Of a DNA stretch of 64,000 nucleotides, positions 12,872-24,876 are shown piece after piece (the stretch's first letter is position 1; each line of letters opens with the position of its first letter). Source of the stretch: Cavenderia fasciculata (lineage: Eukaryota > Evosea > Eumycetozoa > Acytosteliales > Cavenderiaceae); assembly GCF_000203815.1 (NCBI RefSeq), contig NW_004457708.1:558001-622000 (forward strand). The letters run 5' to 3'. The notes beneath the pieces were generated by a model, which did no database searches, had not been told where the DNA came from, and saw only the letters and a program-made list of their open reading frames with translations. The position numbers were made by a program, and so were the translations under genes.

Positions 12872-15678
12872 TTAGAGATTCTTTAACAAATGATTGATAT
12901 GATGACATTCAAGGTTAACTCTACTATTTAAATCTCTAACACCATGACGTTCATTACCAAGTATACGAAGAATATAAGGTTTACCTTTAGTCGATAATTC
13001 CTCTACCAACATTGATGTATTTGCAAAATGAACATTCTCATCTTGTTGTCCATGAACAATAATCAATCTATTTGGTCTAAAAAAAAAATTAAAAATAAAA
13101 TATAGAATATTATTAATATTTCTTTCGTTCACTTTTAATTATTATTATTATTATTATTATTATGTATTGTTTCTTACTCATTTGGGAAATTATTAATATA
13201 ATTTAATACACTTCCTTCTTTATAACCAATTTGATTGTTGTTTGGAGTATCCATATAACGTTCTGTGTAGCCGGTATTGTAAGCTTCCCAGAAAGTTACG
13301 GGAGCACCAGAGATGGCAATCTTGAAAAAGTCTGGACGTTGGGCAATAGCCATCAGAGAAAGATATCCACCATAACTCCAACCAGTGATAGCGATTCTTG
13401 AACGATCGATAGAGATGTTTTGGTTGTTGATGAGATGTTCGACACCATCGACTTGATCTTGTATTTCGACGGTTCCCATCTTGTGCTTGATCAATGCTTC
13501 AAACTCTATACCACGATCAAACGATCCGACATTATCTAGATAGACACTGATAAAGCCAAAGGTACTGTACAACTGACGCATCTGAGTGAAATGGTCTTTG
13601 ACCAATTGAACATGTGGTCCTCCATATACATGTACAATGGTTGGATACTTTTTGGCAGAGTCATATCCTTCTGGTAAAAAGTAGTAACCATATAACTTTA
13701 CACCTTTGGAATTGACAAAATCAAATAACTTTGGTGATCTCAATGGAACTGGTAATATTCTTGGGTTGGTAATTGTAGCATATGCAACAGCTGTTGGATA
13801 TGAAGAGGATGAGGAAGAGTTTGAGGAATATTCTAAATTATAAATTTCAGAAGTTGGTGGAGTATTTACATTTGAATAATTTGATACAAATCTTGTAAAT
13901 GTTGGTGACATTTGAATGGATGTATGGTCGAACCCCTCCTTTGTTAATCTTACAACATTAATAGTATCTAAACTAGTAACATAAAGATGGTTTTGGAGAG
14001 GTGTATCCTTGTTTGCTACAAAATAGACAAGTTTACGTGTCTCATCGATCCAAGCACTGTCAACATTGACCACCCAGTCACCCGAGGTGAGTTGACGTTT
14101 CGATATATTGGTAAACGATGGTTGGTTGCTGTCACCACCTTCCCAACTGACGAGGTAGAGATGATTGTAGCCACTCTGTTCACTACCCCAAACCAAAGCA
14201 TTGGATTTCTTTAAAAAGTGTAATTGATCTCTTACATTGATCCAATAGTTTGATGTCTCCTCTATCAATGTTTGGTATTCCATTGGTTTACCTTCTGGTC
14301 CATTCACAATACCCTCATAACTACCAACTACCAATGCCAAATGTTGTTGTTTTCTATCCAACAGTTCAACATAGACACTATGTCCATTTGGCATCCATCC
14401 ACCTCTAACATAATATTCTGCCCATTGATACTGATTTTCCATTGGATATAAATATCTAACTTGAGATGATGTTGAATAGTTTTCCTATGATAAAATCAAA
14501 ATATTAAATAATTAATTATTAATTATTAATCATTTTTAACATTTTTGTTTCAATTACATACTTTAGAAGAATTAACAGAAAAGGTAACAATAGCAGGTTT
14601 AATGGTAGAGTTTTTATCACCAGCCAATGGATATTTGTAGTGAGTTACTTGACCTTTGTATCCATACTGTTCAATGTAAAAGTCACGAACCTCTTCTTCA
14701 CTTTCTTCAAAATAAAAGATTGAATAGGTTTTGGTACCATCTGATTGATTGGTATCTACAACTGGACGCCACCAATATCCTGTATATCTTGAAAATTCTT
14801 CAGAATATACAAATTTTGATTCTCCAGATGAAACAAATTTCTTTTCTATAAAAATAAAAGTAATTATAATGGATTAATTAGATTAAATATAATCAATCAA
14901 TGATCATTATAATAGTTTACATACCAGAAGAAAAGGTAAGTCTTGTTGATTTAGAATTATCAACATCATTGACCCAGATATCACCATTTTGAATATAGGC
15001 AATGAATTTACCATCACATGAAAACTTTGGATCAAATGTACCAGCAGTGGTCTTTGTTACAATTGGTTGTTCAATTGATTGTTTAACATCAATAACATTT
15101 AAATCATTTCCCATTGCTGCTAAAAATTGTTTATTACTAGAGAAATAAATAAATAAATAAATAGATAAATATAGTGATTCACTATTCATAGTCTCTCTCT
15201 CTCTACTTACGAATCATTATATTGATATGAAGTGATACCATGAGCAACGATTCTTTGTCTTTCTCTCATCAATTGTTCTTCGATTGACATTTCTCCATTT
15301 GATGATTCCTTGTAGGTAATCAATTGCTTGATCTCTGTTTTGATATGTGAAATCAATCAATATTAATATATATTAATATTCATAAACTATTATATTATTT
15401 GATAATTCCTCGTTAAACATACCAACTTGTTTATCGGCAACTGTATTCAAGTTGACATAGTGAAGATTCATCTTTTGTTGAACCTTTGAATTGGCTAGAA
15501 AGAAGAGAGTCGATGCATCACTGTCGAATCTGTATCTAGTTGGTGCACTAGTCTGTTCATCGAGACACAACAACTTGATGAAATCATTCTTTGTGTATTG
15601 TTTATCACCAGTGTCTATGACTACTGTACTGTTACTAGTACTATTATTTTGATTATTATTATTATTATTTGTTGTCAT
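12872..15678 (-). CDS. Dipeptidyl peptidase, S9B family (DPP8/DPP9-like)
   Basis: Cytosolic-type prolyl dipeptidyl peptidase that removes Xaa-Pro dipeptides. Six exons (15678-15423, 15334-15211, 15136-14925, 14845-14562, 14484-13178, 13076-12872) give 795 residues. The N-terminal beta-propeller carries the DPP-typical YTGYWW motif and EESEEEV. The C-terminal alpha/beta hydrolase has the nucleophile Ser662 in GWSYGGY, Asp740 in HGQQDENVHF and His772 in ERHGV. Spacings of 78 and 32 residues equal those of the human DPP8 triad. There is no signal peptide or N-terminal membrane anchor (start MTTNNNNNNQNN), which favours DPP8/9 over membrane DPP4. The poly-Asn leader is usual for dictyostelids. 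All catalytic residues are present, so it is probably active. Confidence 0.93.
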
Positions 15679-16628
15679 TTTTATTTTCTGCTAATAAAAC
15701 TGTGAACATGCACGTTAAAAACAGCTCTTTCCAAAAACAAATAAAACATACACAATTCAATAATTAAGACGTATTTCGTAACCAAATCACAAATATATAT
15801 ATTTATATAAATACCTTTACTGTTCGTTTACTTGGTGCAGATAATCTCTAACAACATTCATTCATCACCTATATCAACCTTGTCAACAGTCACTATGATA
15901 TCTCAACCTCTTCATAGATAGCAATATTATTATGTAGGCAACCTGTGACAAAGTTAACTTAGTTAAATAGATACTATCTTTTGAACATTTCAAAAGAGGA
16001 ACAATCTTCTAACAGATACAAGACTCTGTACAACTCATTCCATCGTCGCCATCTGATCGGATCAATATATATATATATAAATACTTTTAACCAACCATGT
16101 TGTTGGTCTGATCAGATGGTGATGATCATGATGTTGATCGTTGTTGTTGATGTGGTTGGATTCTCTCTCTGGCTCACTCACTATCAAAGGTTACAGACCG
16201 CCAACACAGAGAGAGAGTTTACTCTGAGTCTCTCTCTCAATAAATCGATCCACCAATGATCATCACCATCAATCATTCATTGAATATTTTTTTTAATTTA
16301 TTTATTGACCAACCCCCATCACCACCCCCCTAACGTCTAACTTTCCCCATCATCAATAAGAATAATAAATAAATACATCTTTTTATCTTTTATTAATATT
16401 TGTATCAAGTATTAGTATTATTATTATTCCTTTTAGCATTCCCATCACCATTTTCATTTCATTTTTGTAGATTTAGATATCTATAAATAAAACCAAAGGG
16501 GGGTACTCCTTTATTTTTTTATATATATAAATACAACATCATCTATCTCTTTATTCCTATATATATATATATATATATAATACTGTAAATTCAGACATTC
16601 ATTAATAAAAAGAGACAACAACAACAAC
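15679..16628. other. Divergent intergenic region between DPP8/9-like and F-BAR/RhoGAP genes
   Basis: A shared 950-bp upstream region. It contains an imperfect inverted repeat with arms at about 16046-16064 and 16103-16122 (core CATCTGATC/GATCAGATG) around a TATA-rich loop, a second pair of CT/GA arms near 16160-16220, and long TA runs at 16557-16580 just upstream of the F-BAR gene. A frame at 15981-16259 is not convincing as a gene. Confidence 0.55.
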
Positions 16629-19214
16629 ATGACATCAACATTGACAGCAGGTGGATTACCAAATGATCATATTCTTGATCCATCATCCATCTATCCAATT
16701 AGTAGTAGTGGTAACAACGTTATTTTAAACGACCAAGATGATGAAAGTAGTAACAACAATAGTACACAGAGACCATTATCATTTGGACGTGATATGTGGG
16801 AAGGATTTGAAACACTATGTAAACGTACAGAGGTTGGATTAGATCAATGTAAAGAATTGTTAGAGTTTTTTAAAAAGAGAGTTGCCATTGAAGAGAAATT
16901 ATCAAAGAATCAAATATCTAAATTTAAATTAAAAGATGAAACAGAGTAGGTAGCAAGTAATAGTAGTAGTATCTGACTGGTCCTATCAAAGTGTTAAAAA
17001 ACATTGACTTAATTTTAATATTAATTAATTATTATTATTATAGTTCATTCCAAAGAGGATTTACATGTATATCAATGTTAAGTGATGCTGAAGCAAATAT
17101 ACATAAATCATTCTCTCAGAATCTGTTGAATAATCTTTGTCATCCATTTACTGCATTTGTTAAAGAATTGGAATCAAGAAGAAAAAAGGTAAAATTAAAT
17201 ATGGAATAAGAGATTAATGATAACATAATTATTAATTAATTATTAATTTTAAATTTAGTTGGTAAATGATGGACAAAAATTAAGAAATGATTATAAGGAT
17301 TCATTGGATGCAGTTAGAAAAGGTCACCAAAAATATGAAAGACTATGTAGAGATATAGAGTCGGCCAAGATGGAATTGATTTCAATGATTGAAAAAGAGG
17401 GAGAACAAGACGGAGTAGGTCCATCCCTTAAAATTCAAACCATTGAAAAAAAAGTTGCCAAATGTGAATCATTGGCTTTGATTGCTGAACAAGAATATAA
17501 AGATCAAATCAAAGAAACAAATGAATTTATTTATGGTAATTATCAATCTAAAATGGCTGATAATTTAAATGTATGTATAGATTGAAATTTTAAAAGTAAG
17601 AGATAAATATTTAATTAATATTTATATTTATATTTATTTTTAAGGAATTTGAACAATTTGAATTAATGAGAATGCAATTTATTAAAAGTAATATTAAAAA
17701 TTATATGGCATTAATGATGGAAATTCCTTCTTCATTGGAGGCAGAGTTGAATAATGGATGTAAACAAACAGATTGGATTGACCCTGATTTGGATTTAAAT
17801 ACCTTTATCAAAACACATCAATCACAAAAAAAACTACCTCTCCCCTTTCAATTTGAACCATACCTAGAGTCAAAGATCATCTCTCTGAATCAATCCAATC
17901 ATATCCCACAATCTCCAAGTCCACCAACTAGATCCCTCAAAGATAATATCATTGGGTTCTTTAACAAATCAACTGCTGCCTTGGCAAGATCAATTGATGA
18001 TGTAAGAAGAGATGAATAATATTGTAAAAGTTTACTATTTTCCTTTACTCATTCTTTTTTTATTTTTAGACAAATCAATTATCAATTTCATCAAATAATA
18101 TTTCATCACCACCAATTCTAACACCTGGAGCTCCATCATCACCATCAAAAGCATCAATATTTGGATCTGATTTGGAGGAGCTAATGGATGCACAAAAGAA
18201 ACAATTCCCAAATGAAACCGTTCCATTGATTCTCAATAGTTTTATTCAAACTTTGTTGAGACTTGGTGCTTTGGAAACAGAGGGAATATTTAGAATATCA
18301 CCAGTACATCATTCCATCCAAATAGAAAAACAAAAGTTGGATCAAGGTGGTAATCTTGATCATATAGATGACCCTTATCTTGCTGCCACTCTATTTAAAC
18401 ATTGGTTAAGAGATTTACCAAATCCTTTAATTTCTTCTGCTATCTAGTATGTAATAGAAAAAATAATAATAGAAAAACTAAAAAAAACAATCATTTATAC
18501 TTATTTTATTTTATTTATTTTAGTGATGAAATAATAGAATCACCAGAAAATTCATGGAAGATTATAAAGAATGGTATTCCATTATTACATCAAAAGGTAT
18601 TAAACTATGTGATTGATTTCTTGGTAGAGTTTATAGAACCAGAGTTTATTGCAAAGACAAAGATGGATGCTCATAGTCTTGCCATTGTTGTCACACCTGT
18701 ATTTATTCGTTCGAATCTTTCCAATCCACAACAAGCACTGGAAAACTCGAAAAAAGAAATCAAGGTGATTGAATGTATGCTTGTAGAATCATTTAACAAT
18801 AAGAAACGTAGATTGGCTAGATCTACTGAAGATGTTGAAGATAATGGACAACAAGAAGAGGAAAAGGAAAATGATCAATCATCTGAAACATTAAACAATG
18901 ACAACAGCAATAATAATGATGGTGATGATAATCAACAACTTTCAAGTCAACAAGAACAACAACAACAGTCATTATCACAAACCAATCAACAACCATCAAG
19001 AAATCATAGTACACTTTCATTTGCTACTATGACTAGTGATGCTACAAACTCGGATGTTGTTTTGGTTGAAGGTTCTTCAGAGGACATGATCAGTGTAACA
19101 ACATCATCCTCGGGTGAAGAGATTCATGAAGATGAATTTACTGTTGTCTCTCCCACAAGTGGTCAACCAACAAACAAAGATAGATCTATTCGTAATAGTA
19201 ATAGTAGTACATAA
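16629..19214 (+). CDS. F-BAR and RhoGAP domain protein
   Basis: Likely membrane-curving adaptor that inactivates Rho/Rac GTPases, comparable to the dictyostelid Mgp (MEGAP) proteins and animal srGAPs. Six exons (16629-16945, 17044-17188, 17259-17570, 17645-18001, 18070-18446, 18524-19214) give 732 residues. The F-BAR region spans about 45-300 (GFETLCKRTEVGLDQCKELL, then long charged helices such as LRNDYKDSLDAVRKGHQKYE). A Ser/Pro linker follows, then a RhoGAP domain at about 410-590 with the arginine finger Arg452 in EGIFRIS and the FKHWLRDLPNPLI segment. The tail is acidic, Gln- and Ser-rich with no SH3 domain, unlike vertebrate srGAPs. The start ATG follows an ACAACAACAAC leader. Which mgp orthologue it is cannot be decided here. 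Confidence 0.88.
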
Positions 19215-19384
19215 TAATAATAATTGTAGTAGTAGGTGATTGATTGTCAATCATACTCCTCTCTTTTGCATTTGTTTTTTTTGTTTATATGTATATTGTA
19301 TATAATCGCATTCTTAACGTTTTAATTAAAATAAACCAAACCAAACCAACCCAACAAACAAATATTGAATTAATTAAGTTAAAG

Positions 19385-21600
19385 TTAATTGTATTCGTCA
19401 TTACATTCATCAATAAAACCATAACCATAATATTGTTCAATGAGATCCAAGATTTCAAAATACAAAGTTGAAGTGTGGTTGAGGCTATACCGAACAATGA
19501 TGGAAATGAGTGTTCCTTGTTGAAGTGAATGTTTTGGTATGATTTGATTTGATAATACATAATGAATAACTTCGTAGTTGGGATACCGGGTATCAACTCT
19601 TAAAGCATTCTCTGTACACTTTTCGGTCCGGTTTTCATAAAGGAATTTAACAATCTCCATTCTACCATTCGAAATTGCCTTTTCTAATGCAAGTGAAGTG
19701 CATCCTTCTGTACGATTATAATGTAAAAACTAAAAAGATAATTGAATAAATATTGAATCAATAAGCTTTTGGTATAAATAGATACGAATACAAACTTTTA
19801 ATATTTCAAAATGACCTTTTGTGGCGGCAAAATCCATAGCATCAGTTGTGCATCCCTCTGTACGGTTCTCATGTAAGAACTTTACAACATCATAGTGGCC
19901 CGCACTTGCCGCATTATTCATGGCATCTATTGTGCATTCTAAAGTAGTATTCTCATGTAAAAACTAGTTAATAAATAAATATTGTTAATATATTAATATT
20001 CGAATATTGAAGTGACTGGATTCATTTACCTTTAATATTTCAAAGTTTCCATCATATGCTATATAATCCATTATATCAGTCCATATATCAGACTGTGATG
20101 AATAATAATTTTGATAAAGGAAATGAAATACTTGAGGATTCTTTGCCGATGATCGCAGAGCCTCAAATGAACACCCTTGCGCAAGATGTTCATGAATAAA
20201 TTTGATAATTTCCAAACTACAATTATTCATAATGGCTTGATTTATAGCATAATCTGTACATCCCTCTGTTCTATTTTCATGTAGAAACTAATGAATAATA
20301 CAATTGTTTTGTTAATAATAATAGGTCTTTTAAAAAGTATATATATATTGTATATTTGTATATTATTATTATGATTGATCAAACATACCTTTATAATATC
20401 CCAGTTACCTTTTGAACATGCATAATTTAATGCACTAGTGTTACAACCTTCTGTACGATTATAGTGAAGGAATTTTAAAGCTTCAATATTCTCTTTATAT
20501 GCCATAAAATTCATAGCCTTGACTGTGCATCCTTCGGTCCGATATTGATGTAGATATTGAACAATTTCAATGCCTGGTCCATCAACATCTGCGTAATCCA
20601 TCGCATGTGTAGTGCATCCTTCTGTTCTATTTTCACTCAAGAACTATCAATTCAATACCAAAAAGTTATTATTAGACACATGTATTTTGTTTGGTTGGTT
20701 GGTTTAGTTGGTTGATGATACATACCTTTAAAATTTCAAAATGACCTTTAACTGATGCATGATCCATAGCTGATGTTGTACCTCCTTCTGTTCGGTTGAA
20801 ATGAAGAAACTATAATAAATGATGATTAATTAGTTTGTATTTATATGACAGTCGGTCCGACTGTCTGATTGATTGATTGATTGATTTATTCTTACCTTTA
20901 CTATATCAAAGTGGCCATTTCGAGAAGCTTCATCCATTGCATTAACACTACAAAGCTGTGTTTTAATATCACTCAAGTAGATGACGATATCTAAGTGTCC
21001 GAATCGTGCAGCGATATCAATTAGATAGGGATCTACTAATTCTTTAACGAGTTGACCATCTAGTAGTAGATGTAGTATTGATAGATGACCATGTTGAGCT
21101 GCCATTTCAAGTGTACCTGATAAACCAATATTGGGAAACCGTTGAATGAGATACTCTAATATATCTTTATGACCATACCTCACAATACTCTTTGTCATGT
21201 ATCTATCAGCTTTGTTGTTTTGAGGACTATAATCTGGATACCATTCCAAAAGATGTAAGAGTGTTTGTAGATTGGCATTGGGATGCATACAGTATCTACT
21301 GATCACATTCAATCTTCTTTTAGTCAATACGCTGTCGATTGGAGGTATATAGTGTTTGACAAAACACCATGGCATTGCATAATCTGATATCATTGCAAGA
21401 TGAGGTAAAGATACAATATCCTTTCCCTTCTTTACATCGTATCTCTTTGGTGGTGTAGCAGTAGCAGTAGCAGTAGCACCACCGCCATGCACCAATGATG
21501 ATGACGACGATGATGAAGATATCTCTTTGATTTGATTGAATATTACATGTCTAATCCAAGATAATCGAAACAAGGTTTGAAATGTTATAATCGTCGTCAT
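19385..21600 (-). CDS. Ankyrin-repeat protein built from exon-sized modules
   Basis: Six exons (21600-20896, 20809-20726, 20643-20389, 20287-20030, 19963-19796, 19729-19385) give 604 residues; all five introns are phase 0. Exon 1 is an N-terminal region typical of dictyostelid ankyrin proteins plus ordinary ankyrin repeats (NGHFDIVK). Each later exon starts with F(L/I)H-E-N-R-T-E-G-C and each intron falls directly after an EILK/DIIK-type Lys. Exon lengths are 28, 85, 86, 56 and 114 codons, that is 1, 3, 3, 2 and 4 modules of about 28 residues. Module consensus: FLHENRTEGCTTDAMD, then a short Ala-rich stretch, then GHFEILK. Ankyrin repeats bind proteins; no partner is indicated. The intron after exon 5 uses GTTTGT. 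The gene ends 170 bp from the convergent F-BAR gene. Confidence 0.85.
20847..20865. repeat. Palindrome in ankyrin-gene intron 1
   Basis: GACAGTCGG-T-CCGACTGTC is a perfect 9-bp palindrome inside an otherwise AT-rich intron, next to a GATT run. A related CGGTCCGACCG occurs at 27731-27741. Confidence 0.6.
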
Positions 21601-21881
21601 AATTATTACAAAGTATAGTCATATGATAGATGAGTTCTGCTCAAGAAGTTGGATACCAGCTACAGCCTGGGACAGACCATCAGATGTCGTCGGGATTCCC
21701 AACTCATTTTAATTAATTTTTATAAATTTTTAAATGTTCATTGGCAGTGATCAACACTTTGTTCAACACCCATTATTGCGGTGGCAATCATCGAGAGGTC
21801 AACAACCAAACCATCAAGTTTATTATTTATTTATTTATTTACATTATTTATTATTAAAGAGAGAGAGGAGAGATATATACA

Positions 21882-24177
21882 ATGACAACAAGTGGAGTTT
21901 GTACAGTTAGAGATGACGGTCTATTTGATTGCACCAAAGACTTTAGATCTAGGGAGAAGCTACCAACCTATGTGTATAAGCATCCCGAACAAGCCAACAC
22001 CTTTATCTCTAGCGAGATTGTCAATATCATCAAACAAGCTAATCAAGAGGGTCGTGCATGTGTCATTGGTTTGTCGGCCGGATCAACACCCACCGGTGTC
22101 TATGATCAGCTGATCAATCTATGCAAAGACAAGAAAGTCTCTTTTGCCAATGTTGTCACTTTTAACATTGATGAATATTATCCAATCTCTAAACGTACTA
22201 TTCAAAGTTATTATAGGTATGAGACGATGACGATGAATGTTAAAGAGTATAATGATAGACAAAACTTACTAACTTTCTAAATATGTCTATGTGTTAGATT
22301 TATGCAAGAAAACTTGTTTGAATCGATTGATATTAATCAGAGTAATATCAACTTTTTAAATGGAGAGATTTCAGCTGATCAAGTTGAACAACACTGCCAA
22401 GACTATGAAGAGTTGATCAAGACCAAGGGTGGTATTGACGTGTTGCTCTTGCCAATTGGCAAACGTATCGGTTTCAATGAGGCTGGTACCGACAAGACCT
22501 CCAAGACACGTCTCATCGACATTGAACAAAACACACGTATCGACGCTGCATCTGACTTTTTCGGCACTGACAATGTGCCACACCAAGCCCTCACCATGGG
22601 TCTGCAGACACTCTACAACGCCAAGCGTGTCATTTTAATGGCCTTTTCCGAAGGCAAGGCTGCCGTAGTCCAAAAGACGACCGAGGGAGACGTCACTACC
22701 GCCGTCCCATCATCTATCTTTCAACAACACAAAAACTGTCAATTGGTGATTGACGAGGCCGCCGCCACCGAACTCACCCGTTCAAAGCAACCATGGACTA
22801 TCCACGGTACCACCACTCCCGTCCAAATCAAATGGACACCCTTATTGGCCCGTAAAGCTGTCATTTGGTTATCACTCAAATTAAACAAACCAATTCTTAA
22901 ATTACAAGAAGAAGAATATCATGATAATAATTTAGCTTCTTTATTAAAGTATGAAAATATATGTTTATAGTTATATTTATATATATTTAATATAATATTA
23001 ACAAGATTATTTTTATTTTATTTTAATTCTGTAGAGCATATGGTCCATGTCCAAATTTAAATCTTAAAGTATTTAGATATTTACAATCAACTATTTCAGG
23101 ATGGCCAGGAGGTAGACCAATCCAATCACCACCAAAATCACCAGCTGGTCTTGGATTAGGTCCATTGCCAATTCAAGTACAAAATGATAATTGGGATACC
23201 CCTTCCGTAACCTCTTTACCAGTTTCAAAAAGAGTTATTGTATTTTCTCCACATCCAGATGGTAAATTATTAATATTTTGTTATTAGAATAGAATAGAAT
23301 ATGTATTAACTTTTTGCTTGTTTTAGATGATGTAATTTCAATGGGAGGAACATTTATTAAATTATGTGATCAAGGACATCAAGTTCATGTAGCATATCAA
23401 ACATCTGGTAATATTGCAGTTTGGGATGACGATGCCAAGAGATTTGCCAATTTTGCTCAAGAGTTTACAAAGTTGTTTGGCTTTGATGAGGCAGCCAAAA
23501 AGAAGGCTCAAGACATTGAAAACTCTGTCGAAACATATATTCAAGGCAAACAACCAGCAGAACCAGACTCTCGTGAAATCCAATTGCTCAAGGGTCTCAT
23601 TCGTCAAACAGAGGCACGTGCTGGTGCCCGTTATGCCGGTGTCCGTCCCGACCGTATTCATTTCCTCGACCTTCCATTCTACGAGACTGGTGCAGTCAAG
23701 AAGAAACCATTGGGCGAGGAAGATATCCAAATCATGGTTGCATTCCTCACCAAGGTCAAACCAGAGATTATCTTTGCTGCCGGTGATCTTTCTGATCCAC
23801 ATGGAACCCATCGTGTCTGTCTAAAGGCTATCTTGGCCGCTATCGACCGTCTCAAAACCGAACAGTGGATGCGCGATTGCCAGGTATGGTTGTACCGTGG
23901 TGCATGGCAAGAATGGGAGCCAGAACGTATTGAAATGGCCGTACCAATGTCTCCACACGAACTATTGCGCAAGAGAATGTCCATCTTTAAACATCAATCC
24001 CAAAAGGATATCCCAGCCTTCCCAGGCACCGATAAACGTGAATTTTGGGTTCGTGCAGAGGATCGTAACCGCGCCACCGCCAAAATCTACGATCGTCTTG
24101 GTCTCACTGAATTTGAAGCTGTTGAAGCTTTTGTAAGTTGGTCTGTCGATAATAAATATGGTACTAATCCAATTTAA
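21882..24177 (+). CDS. Fusion of NagB-like (GlcN-6-P deaminase fold) and PIG-L/LmbE-type deacetylase domains
   Basis: Four exons (21882-22216, 22298-22948, 23035-23261, 23327-24177) give 687 residues. The N-terminal half is a NagB/sugar-isomerase fold with GLSAGSTPTGVYDQL and FNIDEYYPIS (~95). The C-terminal half is a PIG-L/LmbE zinc deacetylase fold with HPDDDVISMGG (~402; the codon is split by the last intron) and SDPHGTHR (~560), so its metal ligands are present. The same two-domain layout is known in Bacteroidetes proteins, including the linker region GWPGG and SGNIAV; ancestry by transfer is an inference. In the deaminase half the catalytic loop reads LLPIGKRIGFNEAG, whereas NagB-type proteins have a GxGxxGHIxFNEPG loop. 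The catalytic His appears absent and the loop is about two residues shorter, so that half may be regulatory or altered. The two halves probably act on one amino-sugar substrate. Confidence 0.85.
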
Positions 24178-24423
24178 ACTTTGGAAAAAATTAAATAAAA
24201 TTAATTTATAAATACAAATAATTCGTTGGCAATCCTTTTCTTTAAAAATATCTTGATTTTTTTAACTTGTGACGTTTCTTTTTTTTTATCCCAGCAACCT
24301 GATGTTTAGAATGATTCGTCTTGAAATATATGATAATAGAGACTTTTCATTACTTAGGGTTTTTAGGGTCTTAGGAATTTTGTGCATAAATAGAGTCGTC
24401 ATACTTTGAATGAATCTCATTAA
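24178..24423. other. Spacer before duplicated block
   Basis: AT-rich sequence with short TTAGGGTTTTTAGGGTCTTAGG-like repeats near 24353-24374. No gene is visible. It leads directly into the duplicated block. Confidence 0.4.
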
Positions 24424-24650
24424 ACTCTCTCATCACGGAACCCGTCCACCGAGTAGTCTGAACTGTTGCTTTGCTTCTGTTCGTAATAACCGCCGATCCT
24501 CGGTCACAATAGTGGCTTTGGTGACGCAAATCCCCTCCTAACTGGTTCATATAGAACTAGCTACCAAACTACTCGAGACGTTCCGCAATCACAAAATCCT
24601 AACAATCCCTAAACCTGTTTTGTTTTGGAATTATAATAGATAACATGTTT
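24424..24650. repeat. Non-coding tandem repeat, copy 1 (possible RNA gene)
   Basis: About 227 bp, less AT-rich than its surroundings. It is repeated almost exactly at 24655-24876 with only a 4-bp gap. No reading frame crosses it. The 5' part can pair with the 3' part: CGGAAC with GTTCCG, and CGAGTAGT with ACTACTCG about 110 bp apart. Inside are CCGA-TCC-TCGG and a GTTC-ATATA-GAAC hairpin. This suggests a folded RNA, but it could equally be a duplicated mobile-element fragment. It matches no common snRNA, SRP RNA or tRNA that I recognise. Confidence 0.55.
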
Positions 24651-24654
24651 TTTT

Positions 24655-24876
24655 ACTCTCTCATCACGTGACGCGTCCACCGAGTAGTCTGAACTGTTGC
24701 TTTGCTTCTGTTCGTAATAACCGCCGATCCTCAGTCACAATAGTGGGAAGCAAATCCCCTCCTAACTGGTTCATATAGAAATAGCTACCAAACTACTCCA
24801 AGACGTTCTGCAATCACAAAATCCCTAAACCAGTTTTGGAATTATAAAATGTTTGTTTATATAGATAAACATGTTT
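24655..24876. repeat. Non-coding tandem repeat, copy 2
   Basis: Second copy of the preceding block. The middle (CCGAGTAGTCTGAACTG through AACTGGTTCATATAGAA) is nearly identical. Copy 2 lacks about 10 bases in one loop and differs at several positions in the outer stem. The inner 7-bp stem GAGTAGT/ACTACTC is kept; the outermost stem is weakened. The copy ends at the 3' end of the first SWIM gene. Confidence 0.55.

Noticed and set aside
15981-16259. 92-codon plus-strand frame upstream of the F-BAR gene
   Set aside because: It crosses the inverted repeats and CT/GA tracts of the divergent promoter, and its codon content is not gene-like.
24424-24876. Duplicated block as U3 snoRNA, SRP RNA or tRNA
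   Set aside because: A GTGATGA word on the minus strand suggested a C box, but no correctly placed D box, no SRP Alu or S-domain motif and no tRNA A/B boxes were found.
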